Assembly (NCBI GenBank): GCA_936440205.1
Contig: OW387147.1
Location: 21,787,629 to 21,851,628, forward strand
Reading direction: 5' to 3'
DNA from: Lepidonotus clava
Lineage: Eukaryota > Annelida > Polychaeta > Phyllodocida > Polynoidae
Length of the DNA: 64,000 nucleotides
The position numbers were made by a program, and so were the translations under genes. This document shows, piece by piece, positions 1 to 12,635 of this stretch. The notes beneath the pieces were generated by a model that searched no databases, had not been told where the DNA came from, and saw nothing but the letters and a program-made list of their open reading frames with translations. Within the stretch, counting starts at the first letter, position 1; each line of letters opens with the position of its first letter.

Positions 1-201
1 CTTCATATACGACCTTATGTTACTCACAAAAAAGTACAGTTGGACAGATACGACCTTTGTTTACTGGCTTATAACATTCCAACCATTTGGAAAATTCCAA
101 AAATTCCAAAATTTCCAGATACCATAGGGGGAAGGGAAACATTTAAAAAGAAAAATAAAATTGATTTTTTTGAGATATGACCTTATGTTACTCAGCCAAC
201 G
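1..201. other. left edge, unclassified repeat-like DNA
   Basis: No gene is supported here. The 16-base string GACCTTATGTTACTCA occurs twice, at about 11 and about 179, bracketing an AT-rich stretch of short repeated TTCCAAAA words. This looks like a fragment of a repeat that abuts the start of the duplicated unit. Confidence 0.4.
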
Positions 202-615
202 ATAAGTGCTGTGGTGAATCAGATACCACTTCATAATGTGAGGCACGAATTTAAGGATGTAAATTAGTCATAATTACTAGTAAATGGTGTAGAATAAGTG
301 GCTGGAATCGAATTGTTGAGATGTATTATTGTCTAGCTTTTTAAAATGAAACATGCAGAGTGGCATGAGGAGTAACATGTTGGTACAAATTTGGTAAATG
401 AGAGCACAAGTAAAAGGAAGCATGTAACCTGAAGTGACCTCTGTAAAGGTCAAGGAGATCATGTAATCCCTTTAAGGTACTCACTGTGTTCACATCTCTT
501 TCTTCCTTAGTTTGAACCATCTCTGGGATATTTAGAGCAGACAGGGATCAAAGCATAAGGAGACAAGTATAGGCCAAGTTAGGGTAAAAACAGGATGCTT
601 GACTTAAAAAATATA

Positions 616-667
616 TTCCTGTCTGTATCAAACTGCCACTAAAATGGCAGTTTGATACAGACAGGAA
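616..667. repeat. 23-bp perfect inverted repeat with 6-nt loop
   Basis: The left arm at 616-638 is the exact reverse complement of the right arm at 645-667, with loop CTAAAA. Units 2 (about 19,309-19,375) and 3 have the right-arm sequence but quite different sequence where the left arm lies. The hairpin was therefore created in unit 1 by replacing local sequence with an inverted copy of its neighbour. Confidence 0.85.
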
Positions 668-1482
668 CGGGGAACAAAGCATCAGGTGGCTGGCCAACAT
701 GCTATCACCTCTTTATTTTTGGTGAGGGCCCAAGGATCTGTCCCTAGCTATAGGTGTGAGCCAGCCAGTAGAAAGACTACATGAAGATCAAACCAGCTGT
801 GGGCTTGTGATGCCCTATTAGCTAGTGAAGCACAAAAACCCTTCCCCTCTGTCTTGACTCCACAAGAGCCCCTTTAAATAGCTTAAACAATGACACACTG
901 TTCTGACCACCCTCGTGCATGAGGCATGACTTTGAAACACGCAACCTCCCTGGACCCTTCCAGGTTCAGTCTGCAACTCTGCACTCAAACATGAGTCTCG
1001 GGCGAGTATCCGTTCCTCAGATCCCCCAGTCTTTTGTTCCATGAGGAAGAGCTGGTCCACAGCGAGAGGCTGAACTTAGAATGAAAGAGGAGCTCTGATA
1101 TCCTTCGAAGACCTCCCCCCCTTTTCCCATCACAGTACTCTACCCAGCAGGGTTTCTCAGCTTTATGGTAAAGAAATGTTATTGGTAATTTGTCAATGGA
1201 GTATAGGCCTTATTATGCTTTGCTAATGGGCAGTTTTCCTAGAGGTAATTGTTCTGGGGATGTGTCAATAGAGTATAGGCCTAATTATCCTTGATATACC
1301 TATCCCAGAACCAGTTTTCTGTCCATGTCTCCCAGCAAATATACAAGATTAGCAGAGTGAATTAAACATTGAAGGTCAAAATGCTTATAGTGGGTTCTGT
1401 TAACAACATTTTTGTTACAGAGTGGATAAAGCACCAAATTTTGCATGAGGCACCTCTGAGGCATGACTATTAAATCTAAAAG

Positions 1483-2081
1483 CTTTAGGTACAGTACTTG
1501 GTATTAGACAAGTTGATGAGATGTCTAGAGAAGAGTTGCATAATAAACTTCATTTGTTAAGTCTGCGTCAACGCTGGGACAAGCAATTGTTACAGTTGAT
1601 GTTTTGGTGGAGCAAAAATCATGGCAATCTGAAGACTGCTGTACGGATTACAAGGTTGCAAGACAAAATAAATTTCAAGGTTTTACCTTTAAAAACTAGG
1701 AAATACATAAATAGCCCTATGAATCGGGGCAATATTCTATGGCAACAATTGACTGCCTTTGAACAAAAATGTGTTTCTAGTAATGAGTTTAAAACAATGC
1801 TTGCTAAACATTATCGTAAATACGAGGAATATCAGGGTACTTAAAAGGATTTGTATAATGGGTATGCCTGAAACTAGATAATTCCCTTAGAGCTGTTGTA
1901 TTTGGCGTTGTTATTAATTCATATATTTCATCTTTCATTCTTATCTTTTTCTTAGAATTTCATTTACAAATCATATGCATGTGGATCCTGAAATTAGGAA
2001 CATTATTGCAACTGCTTGGTAGATCGGGAATTTTCTTGAAAGCATTGTGGAAATAAAGATTTAAAAAAAAACAAAAAAAAA
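1483..2081 (+). mobile_element. 5'-truncated LINE, 3' end with poly(A) tail
   Basis: Present in unit 1 and absent from unit 2, where flanks equivalent to 1,482 and 2,082 are joined with five extra bases (GAGAT), implying a small target-site deletion. An open frame at 1,521-1,844 encodes 107 residues resembling the C-terminal end of non-LTR reverse transcriptases: LPLKTRKYINSP, then NRGNILWQQL, then a final NEFKTMLAKHY. About 200 bp of 3' UTR and an A-rich tail (about 2,050-2,081) follow. The catalytic RT and endonuclease parts are missing, so it is a dead-on-arrival copy. The clade (CR1 or Jockey-like, for example) cannot be fixed from this piece. Confidence 0.75.
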
Positions 2082-2192
2082 CCACCTTGAAATACCAAAA
2101 TGAAATTTTGACAAATTTGTATGTTTTCAGCATTTGGTATTTGACAAAAAGTATTGTCCATCTTGGATTAGGTCTCTTGCGTAGATTCCAAA

Positions 2193-2560
2193 GGTAAATA
2201 ATTGAATCCCCTGACCTCTAAGCTCCCAATTTTGACACTAACAATGTGTTTCTAGGCATTTCTGAGGCTGAGATATCAGGTTATTTCACTGAAAATCTGC
2301 CATTTTGGATTTTTGGCCCCCATCAAGGTTGTATAGATATTTCAAGGTGGCTCCCCTTTCAAATTTGAAAAGGTAAATAATTGAATCCCCTGACCTCTAA
2401 TCTCCCAATTTTGACACAAAAAATGTGTTTCTAGGCATTTCTGAAGCTGAGATATATCAGGTTATTTCACTGAAAATCTGCCATTTTGGATTTTTGGCCC
2501 CCAACAGGGTTGTGTAGATTTTTCAAGGTGGCTCCCCTTTCAAATTCGACTATGGGGTGC
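2193..2560. repeat. tandem duplication of about 178 bp
   Basis: Two successive copies begin AGGTAAATAATTGAATCCCC (about 2,193 and about 2,371) and run through the phrases CTGCCATTTTGGATTTTTGG and CAAGGTGGCTCCCCTTTCAA. Weaker echoes occur at about 2,835-2,905 and about 3,225-3,300. The same array is in unit 2 (about 20,919-21,275), so it predates the duplication. Confidence 0.8.
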
Positions 2561-2923
2561 TAGGGGATCATCATACCAAATGAAATTAAGAAATCTTGTG
2601 GCGAAAGAGTAAAGTCAATATCCCTTTCTTTTGCATTATTTCTGAATCCAGTGGTCAGGATCAAAGGCATCATGCTTATAAATTCAGCCATTTTGAAATT
2701 TATGGTATTTTATAGGATGAATATCATATTTATTGAGCCCCCTAGTCTATTAACAACTGATATTGGAACCATTTCCCCTGGCCTTATGCCTTAGTAGCTA
2801 AAAATCATAATATTTCTCAAAATTGGTCAGCCATCTTGGATTTTTGATCTCACATTGACTTCAAACACAAATAATTAAACTCCCTGACCTTTAATCCCTC
2901 AATTTTGTCTCTTTAGTCTTTTT

Positions 2924-2951
2924 GGCACCACCAGTTAGTGGTGGTGGTGCC
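2924..2951. repeat. GGCACCACC/GGTGGTGCC hairpin
   Basis: Inverted repeat with a short AGTTAGT-containing loop. It is conserved in unit 2 at about 21,726-21,753, where about 65 bp of adjoining sequence missing from unit 1 is also kept. It is probably the terminus of an old element. Confidence 0.55.
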
Positions 2952-3429
2952 CCCTGGGGTACCTGCAGCAAAGTGTCCCTGTTGTTAGTTACCAGCTTGC
3001 TGGCAGCCACCATACTTCATACTAGCACCAACTCCACATAAATACGCTGGTTTACAGGCCAGGATGCCTCTCAGATAGTAATAATAAAAATCTTTCTTGG
3101 TGGTCTTTACTGACGCCGGCATCAGCCAACTTGTGTGTTCGTGTTCATTAATTATTAGGTTCCAATAGTTGGTCTAATTAATTACTAAAATACCAACTGT
3201 GTTTATAAGATTCTTGATAGTAAAAGTCGGCCATATTGGTTTTTTGGCCCCCACATCTGTCCTATTGATATTTCAAGGTGGCTCCCCTTCCAGATTTGAT
3301 AGTTATGCCTCAGAGTTGCCTCAAACCAAAGTTGGTGCTTTTATCTGCCGCGTAACAATTTCTCAAAAAAATGACCTCAACAGACCCCCTATTAATCTAC
3401 CTTTTAGGATATACTGTAAGCGAGGCTTT

Positions 3430-3610
3430 AAAATTACATTTTACATTCATTGAGGTATTTACATTTCTACTTTTTTAAGGCAGGTTTTGTGTTTACATTT
3501 TACAGCAATATGAGTTACATTTTACATCAGATTTACATTTTACGTCGATTTGGATTACATTTTACGTCAAATTACATTTTATGTCAGATTTACATTTTAC
3601 AGTCTTACAT
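3430..3610. repeat. array of TTACATTTTAC motifs (unit 1)
   Basis: Eight or more irregularly spaced copies of TTACATTTTAC, several followed by RTC or GTCRRAT. This is a short-period low-complexity array inside the repeat-derived region upstream of gene A. Chance ORFs run through it, but their Y/F/H/T-rich peptides simply reflect the motif. Confidence 0.7.
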
Positions 3611-3919
3611 TGTTCTCATGTCACAAGTCGAATGTAAAAAGTGGCTATGTCCGCTGTGGCTGTATTTCTGATAGTCACGTCAAATTTAACACTTTCACTG
3701 CTGAATATGTCATTCTACAGTCCATATTTAAGGAGTAATTGCCCAACATATGAAAATTAGTCTTAAAAATGCCTAAAACTTGAATTTTCTATTTTCTTGA
3801 ATTTTATTCTGGTAGGATTTGTTTTCATGTAAGTTGGATGAAAACATTCCAAATATTGGCACTGTGCCAAATGGGCAATCTTGCTAAATGGGCTTTGTTG
3901 CTGATATCTGCATTATGTT

Positions 3920-3953
3920 CCAATTATTGGTTACCACGGTAACCATCAATTGG
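3920..3953. repeat. 34-bp near-perfect palindrome around GGTTACC/GGTAACC
   Basis: CCAATTATTGGTTACC and GGTAACCATCAATTGG flank an AC centre, with two mismatched positions between arms. The unit 2 copy is at about 22,720-22,753. The core resembles the X-box (GTTRCCNNGGYAAC) bound by RFX factors, but it lies in repeat-derived DNA. Confidence 0.6.
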
Positions 3954-6296
3954 TGAAAATATTGATTTTATTTGTTTAAAAGAGAACAGCACAGATCTAT
4001 TGTGTTTAAACAAAAAAAATGATATTTTGAAAATCGTAATTTTTAACAAATTGAAAGGGTTAAGAGGCATTAATGTGGCATGTCAAATTTAAGAAATATC
4101 CCATGTCACCCTGTCTACTTTAGGGATCCTTACCCATATAATGACCAATTGTAGCATTGACAACTTTAAAAACACTTTGAGCATGTGTGGGTAACAACTA
4201 CATTGTTGTTACTGTGATGCAAAACCTCTTCTGAGTCAAATTGAATTCTGTAAATGTATATGGTTCATCATTTATGTTCCTCAGTAATTACTATAGAGGG
4301 CTGCAGATCAAATTTCATTGTTGACCACTTGGAGTCTCTGTTTGTCTCAGTGGTGCCCTCTGTCATGAGGTGGTGGTACTGTGTTGTGGTGGTAACCAGG
4401 AGCAACTACTCCATTATTGGTTTCAGCTCTCTCTCTCTCACACAGTCTTCTTCAATTATATGGATACAACCGAGTTAATAATATAAAAATGGCTATAACC
4501 ATGTTCAGACCTAATACATTATTATCATGACTTCTGTTAAATGAAATTGTGCCCAATAACTAATCAAAACTAAATCATATTATAATGCCATTGTTTGACA
4601 TAGAATATTACTATTAGGGTTTGACAAGATGAACAATGATCTAAACATAGGTGATTAATATCACCTGCTTCCCTTTTCCCTAGCGGATATTCACATATAA
4701 CCTACAGACTTGCCCAACCCCTAGTGGTAATGTTAGTAACTCTCCATTCAGGGTTTCTGCAACCTGCCAACTACTATTCAGTGACATCTTATCATTAAAA
4801 TGGATCTTATTTCATGTTTTTTTCTTCTTTTTCTCACATGTGACCGAACCTTCTTATCAGTCTCTTACGTTGACTTACAATTGCACATTTCATAACTTTC
4901 ATTCAACTGTATAATGTCTTTCAAGGGTGCTCTGATCAGATAAGGCAGATAGGTGTACTGCATAAAAGGCCACTGCCGTTACGTATGAGATTTTAAAAAT
5001 CTAATCATCTCATATATTGCATACTAATACCTACTTTTTAAATTCTGCTGTTCAGGTAACATTGTCCTCCACAAACTTGTGGTTTTTTTTTCAGAGGTTG
5101 CCTCCCGGTGTATTCATTATTGTGGGGGGGGGGGAAGCAAATCAAGACCCTCCCTTAAGAAAATGAAAAATAAATACATCAGATTTCCATTTACATAGAT
5201 CTTCTAATATTAAGATGCCAACAAATTTTTCCTTAGGTCTAGGGGCAGGTGGCAACTACTCTTTTGATCCCCCTTGGATCCTCCACGGATAAATGAGTTT
5301 TAGGCTGAACTTAGAAATAAAACTGATGTTTTCGTGACATTGCACAGTGTCTCTGTAATCTAATTGATTCTTTTTTCATGAAAACATTTGTTTTTTTAAG
5401 GAACTTTACCAGAATGTCAGAAACAAAAATATAGGGTGATACACCAGGTGCATCATTACATATATGCCTAAAGCCCGGCCCAAACCAAATAGGCCACTTT
5501 GACAAAGTTTGTTAACCAAAATCAGCTGATTCTACCAGAATAATCGGTTGATTTTGGCACCGATTTGTGTCAAATAATTATGCTTCTTGATTGGTGATCA
5601 GAATTGGGGCGATAATCGGTTGATTCTTTTGGTAATAATTGGCCAATGTACGGTCGATTCAGCCTAGTTGGTATGGGTCTTGATTCATGTAATTAAGCTT
5701 AGACTTGGTTACTATTCATTCACAACATTATATCACCTGTTCCAGCGAAAGTGATGCAACTAGGCCTCCAGGGGCCAAAAAATCCAAATAGGAATACCAT
5801 TAAATCCTATTGTGTGCATATAGCCCAGGTGTTGGGGCAACCTATGATATAGGTGAAATCTGTTAAATATGATATCCGTTGCCATGGTAACCAGGCAAAG
5901 TTGGTAACCTCATGGGGTGTGATGTGAGTCTCAGCATTAACTCCCAGATATGGATTTATGGTCTCCATATATATATGTTATCTGCTTTTTCAGAATATTA
6001 TTGCATATATGTGATCTACTTATGTAAGGCTACAATGTAAATAAGAAAGATTAAGAATATATGTACTAGTGCTCGAGAAGTAACAGGTACAAAAATGTTA
6101 ATTTTACTGTATTTTGCAGGTGTTTAGGTTCTTTTACATTATACTACTTATCAGATACTCCCATTTAATAACTATAAGCATTTACCAGGTATGCATTCAT
6201 ATTTTGTTTCTTATAAGGGTTGCCTCTAACTCGGAAAAACATTTTTGGTTCTAGGTTCATACATATTTCTATAGCTAGGACTTTATGTATGCTACC

Positions 6297-7235
6297 ATTA
6301 GTGCTGAGAATCTCGCCGTTAGTGCTGAGAATGCTCTCATTAGTGCTGAGACACCAATACATGAGACAAATACTTACTATGTGCAGTAATTACTCTTTTT
6401 GAAGATATCATTGCATCTGAATCTGCTATACCTTGCATGTTATGAATAACATACATATTTCTGCTATATATGACAGAAGATTTATGTATGTATATGTCCT
6501 ATCAATGTACTTTTATGGGTGTTTTGTCATAGGAATTAGCTCAATTCTACCATTATCTGCTGCAGTAGTTAATTATGTGGCAAATATAACTGATCTCTTA
6601 GTAATTAACTAAAAGCTTATGAAATTATCCATTCCTATTGAACCATTATAACCTTATCGCTGAGATACACCTGTTAATGCTGAGACGCGTATTACCCCTG
6701 ACTACAGCCTATAGCACTGTACACCTGTTGAAGTATTTCTTTGTAATTTCTGCAAACTATACGGTACAATATAACTTCCATATGTCAATAAATGTTGAGA
6801 AATATGTATACAGATGTACCATTAATCAGATCATACAGTTAATGCTGAGATATCTTTGGTAGAAGTTACTGCTGAGAACCTTTCTTAGCTTTGGTCTATT
6901 TGTCACTCCTTTGTAGGAGTTAATGCTGAGAAATATTACGATTCTTCTCATGGTCATATTATGCTAATATTTGTCTAGTTCACTCCAGTGATGAGAATTT
7001 CTAGTATACATACATTCACAAACAACTGTCAAGTATGAGTTAATGCTGAGAAATATTACATCACTGAACACAATGCTTCACACATATAAGTTTCAAACAT
7101 TAATGCTGAGAATCCTCTGGTCAAAGTCAGTGCTAAGAATCTCTACTATGAAATACTTTCATCAAGTACTCCTAGGTATAAGTTAATGCTGAGAAATCTA
7201 ACATCACTGTTCATATTCATAAATGCTGAGAATCC
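6297..7235 (+). repeat. left array of GTTAATGCTGAGA motifs
   Basis: About 14 direct copies of a 13-base word, consensus GTTAATGCTGAGA with variants at the fourth to sixth bases (TTAGTGCTGAGA, TTATCGCTGAGA, TTACTGCTGAGA). The first three copies are exactly 21 bp apart (about 6,297, 6,318 and 6,339). Such subterminal repeats are commonly transposase-binding sites in large DNA transposons; that role is inferred. Confidence 0.75.
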
Positions 7236-7438
7236 TCAGGTAAAAGATACTGCTAATATTGTCTACTTCTACTTCCTCCTCTTTATGTATCTCATACACA
7301 GGTCTTCATAAGGAGACTTGCAATTGGTTGTGATCCATCCGTGATTTCCCAGTTGACTTTTTTTCTCTTCTTTTCCTCCAACCTTTCGCTTGCCTTTCTT
7401 GACTACAGGTCAACATCTGACCTCTAACCAGTTCCAGG

Positions 7439-8560
7439 TCACACGGATGTTGTACATGTCTGGTGCTTCAAGGAGGAAGTTGTACACATGTTCTTATAAT
7501 GGCTTGAATGAGAGTTGGAAATAATGTGCAGATGTTGTAGCTGAGGCTTGAAGTCTTCTTCAATCTGAGGTATCAGGAGGTCCAGGAATGACAGTGTGGT
7601 GAAGAACTTATGGCAAAGCACAGGCGATATCCTAGCACATGCTTTACTGTTGAGAACTCACTTGTTTTCCTCTGAGATAGTGATGTAATTAACTACCATG
7701 GGTTGCATGGTCACCTGTGTTTTTCCATAAAACTCTTGAATGATCTCCTTCATATAGGCCACATTCCAGTTTTCACTGTCATCAACCTGAACTGGCAGTG
7801 ATTTTCAGGCAGCTCCTTCTTCAATAGATTGCCTGCAGCATATTGGGCCTGAACCCAATATGCATGCTCTGAGAAGGCTGGCAATGTACTCATTATTAGC
7901 TCCTCCATTTCTTTTTTGGTTACTCCCTTCTTGACCAATTCTCTGTGGGGTGTTGTCTTGACCTTCTTGGTTTTCTTATCAGTGTATTCCTTTTGCTCAG
8001 TTGTCCATGTTTTGTAAAACAGATTGTCCTTGTTGGCCATGTGAATGCTACTTCTGATCTCAGTGTCATCCATACCAAGGAGTGCTGTTGTTGATGAGGG
8101 AAGGGTTGGTACACTCTGTATCAACAAGCCCATGTTGGCATGGTAGATGCATAGGCATACATGTCTCTCCAGTTATTTACATAGCTTGATGGACCTCTTG
8201 TTTTCTTCTCTTACAGCATAGAATAAGGCTAGAGACATTTGTATTGATGTCTGAGTACAAAATTGTTGGTGCAAGTTCCTCAACATGTCAGTGAGGGCCA
8301 CTACTTGCTCTTTGCCTTCTTTATTCATCTGCTTGTCAGGCATGCTGTATACATTGTCTTCTCTCTACAGGAATTCTATTGTGACAGCTTTCTTGGACAA
8401 TACCAATTTCTTTCCTGGTGGTAGACTTCAGTTGCTCTCCTTTGTAAATCTTGTTCCTGCATAATTCTATGGCTTTAGATATGGCACTAGCAGAGCCATG
8501 GTATGTCTTTGTAACTTTGTCTTAATAGATCTTCTTTTAAATCAAGGTAAACTATTGTAC
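7439..8560 (-). pseudogene. decayed DDE-type transposase
   Basis: The longest frame (7,750-8,133, 127 residues) includes YTDKKTKKVKTTPHRELVKK and ends LLKKELPENH. The frame then changes and continues with VDDSENWNVAYM (about 7,766-7,786 for the motif core), stopping at about 7,658. A third piece (7,439-7,621) has IISNSHSSHYKNM. The order matches an invertebrate transposase family I know from unannotated proteins: YTDKKGKK, then a first catalytic Asp in DFAENY, then a second in SDGAASQYKN. Here the second Asp reads as Asn. Upstream, 8,170-8,560 has related sequence (for example EDNVYSMPDKQ) with stops. At least three disruptions make it nonfunctional. The family match is from memory and moderate. 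Confidence 0.6.
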
Positions 8561-8804
8561 TGCCTGTGCTACTGCCTCACATAGCGCCTGCACATTCCAA
8601 ACACATTCTCTTGTAGGTGTTACACCCATAAAAGTGTCCCTAAACATAAAGCTGTCCCTAGCATTTGATAGAACATATACATGTGCATAAATGTACTGTG
8701 ATATATAACAAAGATATGTTTGTTATTGATTACATGCAAGGGATATGAGGTTCACCTACAATGATATACTGAAAAATAGAAATTCCTGCACATAGTTGGT
8801 ATAT

Positions 8805-9620
8805 ATGTCTCAGATATTTGTGTCTCAGCACATTCTCAGCACTAACGGTAAGATTCTCAGCATTAACACCTATGTACATCAAGTCCCATATACACAAATC
8901 TGTACAGGCCTAGAACCAAAAATGTTTTTTTAAGTTAGAGGCAACCCTTACAAAAAACAAAATATGAATGCGTACCTCTTAAATGTTTATAGTTACTAAA
9001 TGACAGCATTTGATATACAATGTAATGTAAAAGAATGTAGAAATCCTGCAAAATACAGTAAAATGGACAGATTTGTACCTGCTGGGTCTCATGCACTAGG
9101 AGATATATTGCTAATGTTCATCATTTACATTGTAGCCCTACATGAGAAGATTACATATATGCAATAATATTCTGAAAAAAAACGGATAACACATACATAC
9201 AGACCATATGGACGTTATCGCTGAGACACGCGTTATTGCTGAGACGTGTTATTGCTGAGACGCGCATTGCCAGGAAACATAAAAAATGCTTCTCATTCCC
9301 ACTATAATGCATGTACATGGTAGCCCTTCTATTCATATATAGCCAACATAGTTTTGGACATGTCAGATATAGTGTATATAGTTAAATATAATAATTGTGC
9401 AAAAGCCACACAAAATAAGAAATCTGTTATTGCTGAGAAATCTGTTATTGCTGAGATTTGAGATGCATTCTTAACCTACTGTGACCCAGGTATTATATTT
9501 TAAGTTCCAATAAATTGAGTGGAGGTTTGCCATCCTACCCTGCTTCTTATGTACCACAATTGGTATCAGTATATATTATTCCTGAAATACTCTGGTGCTT
9601 TATAAGATTAATGCTGAGAA
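8805..9620. repeat. right array of GCTGAGA motifs, mixed orientation
   Basis: About four inverted copies (TCTCAGCACTAAC and TCTCAGCATTAAC type) lie at about 8,810-8,870. About six direct copies follow at about 9,211-9,260, 9,427-9,455 and 9,608, mostly the GTTATTGCTGAGA variant. A lone inverted copy at about 5,930 lies near the left end. The motifs are confined to this transposon within the window. Confidence 0.7.
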
Positions 9621-11325
9621 TGGATATTTTCCACTTTACAATCACTCATTTTGGTCCTGTGCCTAAAATATTGGGTTAATTTGAGTAAATCCGGGTATTA
9701 ATGAAAGCTGATGTAATTTCCATGCATATAAACATTAAAAAATCCATGTACCCAGCATGTTCTTTATGTATTGAGTGCATGAAATGAAAGAAAGGTGTTC
9801 TAAATGTCAAAAAAGGCCATTTTTGGCATGTTTTTGGCCCACAGTTCCTCAAATATCGGTCACAGATATGTAAAACCATTGTTACCTTGAAAGCTCTCAT
9901 CGGGCCGGACCCAATAGGATAAAAAATAATAATGCAAAAGCATTTGGGAAACTTCCAGGTCAGAAAAACCTGATTTTGGCCTAGTTGCATCACTTTCGCT
10001 GGAACAGGTGATATATGCCCGCTATGTAATTAAAATCCATGAGACGGCATAAGACGAGTTTTATGATCCTAAGCCTCTCCTCATCATGTCAGTCTAACTG
10101 TAATTTTTTTTCTTGCACAGAACCTGAGCAAACGGGCCAAGTTAGGTCATTATACCTCATTTTTAAGGAGCATTACTTTTATTAGGTGCCTAGACAGATG
10201 ACTATGAGTTCAAAAGGTCATGGTTACCCGTACCCTTAGAGAATTCTCATTAAATACAGTTACTGTCGGCAGCTTATTCTTGAACTTTGAACTTGGTTAC
10301 AATTTTATTATGCAATTGTGGAAATAATTTATAATTGCGAATTCAAAGTTTATGGAGCTGTACACCTGGTGTAAATGCACACTGATCAAATATCGTATAA
10401 GTCATTTGGACGCATGCGCACATTCTAGGCAGATCAAGAAGTAACAGCTACAATCATGAGAGTTTCTTTCACAATTAGTTGTAAGTATATAAAATTTATA
10501 GATATGTATATCTTTTATGATTTGATAGCCATGTACAAACTCAAGGAAATATCAATGTAATTGAAACAACTAAAACTTCTAACTTTACTAGGCTAAATAA
10601 TCTGATAATTGTTGTATCTTGAAATAATCGAATCAAATCATTTTAGATATTCAAGTTGAATACATTTATCCTAAAACAAAATTTTTCATTTGAAGAGTAT
10701 ATATATTATATTATATTATTAGGTTTCTTCATTTTAAAGATGTTTGAACCTCCTTGTTGTGACTATATCATGTTACATATAAATAAAAAGTTCTTGTAAA
10801 GTAAGATGTGGGCATATTGTACATGTCCCGTTTACTGTGGCATTCTTGTGAATAAACCTTTCTTTTGTGAATCAGCAGTAACTTTATCGTAAAAGCTTCA
10901 GTAACAAATAGCCTAACAGTTGTACTTTCTAAATCATTTTAATTTTCATTCAGTGTTATTGCTTGTACAAGGAATGGCCCTAGGCAGATTTTATCATAGA
11001 TGGACCAGGCCTAGACATGATACAAGAGATAGCCATGCGGTGAAGACAATTCCTTTCATGGATAAAAATGGTTCGTATGATTTTTTAGTACCCCACGTAT
11101 GTTGTTTTACTTGCCTTATTCACATGTATTTGCAACTATAGAAGTCGTGCAGATGACATCACAACTGCCCATAATGGGCAGTTTACAATCATTATTATTT
11201 ACAATTCTGAATCATTAAAAAAAGAATTTTAAGCTACAAATTTTAGAAATAGTCTTATGTCATAATACTATCATTCAGAATTTTATAATTATAAATTCTT
11301 GTTTTTGCAATAACCACGTGGTTTT

Positions 11326-11343
11326 GATCACCATATGGTGATC
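11326..11343. repeat. 18-bp perfect palindrome in gene A intron 2
   Basis: GATCACCATATGGTGATC, followed by more GTGATCA words and CCACGTGG nearby. The unit 2 copy has one change at the centre (CCATGTGG). It may be the end of an old element or a binding site; nothing else supports a function. Confidence 0.5.
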
Positions 11344-11977
11344 ACCAAAAAGTGATCATGTGACCACTTCTGCACAAGTTCTGCACTGTTTGCTCCTGTC
11401 TGGCCCCTAAATACTTTGTTTCAAATTGAAGAGTAATCAATATACAGATCAATTCAGGTAATTTTATTATTGACAGAGACTATATTCCATAATGGAATTG
11501 TGAACTTAAACCAATAATGATCTATGAGCAAATGTTTGATCAGTAAATGAGAGAAATATTCATGTACAGGTAAGGGTGTGTTTACTAAATATAGCACTTG
11601 TTGAATACTGTTATTTCACTACGTATATTTTGTCCCAGATAGAATTTCTAATAATGAGACATCCATTCCAAATCCATTGGGTTAGCCTAGTTATTAATGA
11701 AAATATGACAACATGCATAAAGTAGTTCATAATAAATAACAAAGGCCATATTCACTTGATGTTATGTGGTATATACAACATGAGTGTTTGGCTTTATCAC
11801 CTGCAAGGCTGGTGAGCGGTGCTTATTGTGGGCAGTCATCTTGACAGGCTGTTTGCACTACTCCTCATTCTCAGTATTTTTTCAATAATCTTAGTATTGC
11901 TTGCATGATAAAATTATTATAGAAGAACCTATGGGGTTGTCCTCAAGTGGTTGTATGATGGTACAAGTTATCTGTTG

Positions 11978-12514
11978 TGACAGTTGGCACACATTGTCGG
12001 GAGTGCAAACGATAATGCAAAAGACAGGACTGCAAGCAGACAGATCCAACATGTTTGATCAAATCGTTTGAGTTTCAACCGATTCTAATGGGTTATTGCT
12101 CCTGATAATTATTCTTTGCAATTGCAACGGCCCCCTTTTGTCAGTGAGAATGCTATTTGTTTAATTTTGCAGGAATGCGATCATTTTATTAGCCCCTAGA
12201 ATATCATCTTCTCCCTATGATCATTTTACTGGTGCTTCATCCGACAGAAAGATCGGTCGACAAATGTATTGCATGGGGAAGATGATCATCCCAGGGCCGA
12301 TAAAATTGTCACATGCCAGAGAAATTTAACAAAATTTGATAGCATTCACACTGGCAAAGTGGGCCCTTGTGATTGCAAATGATAAGTGTTTTAAGTACTT
12401 ATCCCCCTGAAACAGCTGGAATTCAAACGAATCAATCCAACATGTTGGATCGGTTCACTTGCAGATCTGTCGTTTGCCTGATCATTTGCACCAGGAGATC
12501 CACACAATTGTCAG
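11978..12514. mobile_element. fold-back MITE in gene A intron 2 (unit 1)
   Basis: The first and last about 100 bp are imperfect inverted repeats: TGACAGTTGGCACAC then GATCCAACATGTTTGATC at the left, with the right arm the complement (GATCCAACATGTTGGATC in register). The inner sequence is also largely self-complementary (two CATTTTATTAGCCCC-type blocks facing each other). It has no coding capacity. The same insertion is in unit 2, so it predates the duplication. Confidence 0.7.
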
Positions 12515-12635
12515 AAGAAATCGCAAGCACCCGTCGGCCATAGCGAATGAGGCTTGACAATCCCCTACACGATATATTCACGAGCCGCTAGCCGAGTGAA
12601 TATATCAAAGCAGACAGACGAGTGTTGTATCTGAC

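Larger units (their letters stand above)
5734..10010. mobile_element. 4.28-kb DNA transposon, unit 1 only
   Basis: The ends are inverted: CACCTGTTCCAGCGAAAGTG at the left and its complement ending GGAACAGGTG at the right, the match running about 32 bp. It is flanked by ATAT on both sides (5,730-5,733 and 10,011-10,014). Unit 2 has the intact empty site at about 24,518-24,535 with one ATAT, so the target duplication is ATAT (or TA if the ends are read one base longer). Further in, about 5,985-6,270 and about 8,905-9,195 are a second, longer pair of inverted repeats. The centre has a decayed transposase on the minus strand. CAC...GTG ends with a 4-bp duplication recall Chapaev-like elements, but I could not assign a superfamily. 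Confidence 0.85.
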
